A stretch of DNA of 64,000 nt from Cervus elaphus (Eukaryota; Chordata; Mammalia; Artiodactyla; Cervidae), in NCBI RefSeq assembly GCF_910594005.1, contig NC_057819.1, forward strand, positions 129,119,669 to 129,183,668, in the 5' to 3' direction. Below the pieces are notes generated by a model, which ran no database searches, was not told the origin of the DNA, and worked only from the letters and a program-made list of their open reading frames with translations. Positions 63,500-64,000 of the stretch are shown one piece after another (position 1 is the stretch's first letter; each line of letters begins with the position of its first letter). The translations under genes were made by a program, and so were the position numbers.

Positions 63500-63960
63500 C
63501 CCCGGCCTCCTGTCTACCCAGCTCCCATTTATCAGGAGAAAGAGGATTGGTTTTCTCCTTGAGGAGACATAACTAATAACCAGATCACAGGGGACCAAAG
63601 ACACAGGCATCAAATATTACACAGGCCCGAGCGAGATCCTTATCTGTATCCCAAGCCCCGTTCTTTATCGTTCCGGCCACGGCCGCCCGGCCCTCTCATT
63701 GATGAAGTGCGTTTTAAGTGCTAAGTAATAATAATACCGTAAAATGCCTGAGTGCTCAAGCATGGGCTCTGGGCTCCAGATAAAATACCAGACAGATAGA
63801 TTAGCAGGCGGAGGAAATGCTCTGGGAGCCGTCTCCCCACAGCTCCCCGGGCCTAATAGATAGGTCCAATCAGACCACTTCAATTACCACTTGGGGACTA
63901 ATAGCCGAGAGTCTGATTGCATCCCCTGTTCGGGTGCCGTGTGGCTGCGCCTGCGCTGTG
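63500..63960. promoter_or_regulatory. Candidate noncoding regulatory segment with GATA-type sites
   Basis: Repeat-free end of the window. WGATAR words at 63640-63645 (inverse), 63778-63783, 63794-63799 and 63858-63863, plus ttatcg at 63665-63670. Also ctaataaccagatcac (63573-63588), ctaagtaataataatacc (63721-63738) and tcaattacc (63881-63889). The segment is followed by CpG-rich DNA running off the window. Enhancer/promoter-flank reading is inference. Confidence 0.42.
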
Positions 63961-64000
63961 CGGAGCTGGCTACGGCGGGCGTTGGGGGGTTGGGGGGAGC

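Overview
This is mammalian nuclear DNA from a ruminant, most likely a bovid. The diagnosis rests on interspersed repeats: about twenty full or near-full Bov-tA SINEs (tRNA-like head plus Bov-A body), Bov-A monomers, one Bov-A2, six stretches of the RTE-class LINE BovB, and about nine CHR-type tRNA SINEs of cetartiodactyls. MIR, L2, L1, MER5/MER1 hAT remnants, ERVL-MaLR-type LTRs and one mariner miniature element form the older layers. Nothing in the sequence fixes the species or chromosome.

I found no protein-coding gene that I can support. Open frames are short; most lie inside SINE/LINE copies or simple repeats, and the few long repeat-free ones show no recognisable domain. I read the window as intergenic or deep intronic.

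Layout. 1-6.7 kb: old L1 on the minus strand, broken by SINEs and by a BovB carrying a second, opposite BovB inside it (13-bp target duplication). 6.7-11 kb: mostly unique, with two AT-rich motif-dense segments (8.8-9.0 and 10.64-10.96 kb). 11.2-22 kb: L1, SINE, MIR and microsatellite mix. 22.6-25 kb: unique, with a POU-octamer segment and a 19-bp GC-box minisatellite. 25-34.4 kb: dense SINEs, split MER5A, an LTR, and a 21-bp minisatellite abutting BovB. 34.4-44 kb: unique blocks, a MER1 element with intact 8-bp target duplication, and MIR copies split by later insertions. 44-50 kb: BovB and a TATA/GC-rich promoter-like segment at 46.2 kb. 50-64 kb: more motif-dense unique blocks, three MaLR-type LTR remnants, and at 56.5 kb an LTR-mariner-Bov-tA stack. 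The window ends in a repeat-free stretch with four GATA-type sites.

No gene network can be described. If the window has a function it is probably regulatory: AT-rich islands dense in homeodomain, SOX, POU, FOX and GATA-type words lie in GC-rich unique DNA, the pattern usual around developmental regulators. That is inference, because conservation cannot be seen from one sequence. The most concrete candidate functional element is the mariner-derived 86-bp hairpin at 56532-56617, of the kind from which ruminant microRNAs have arisen.
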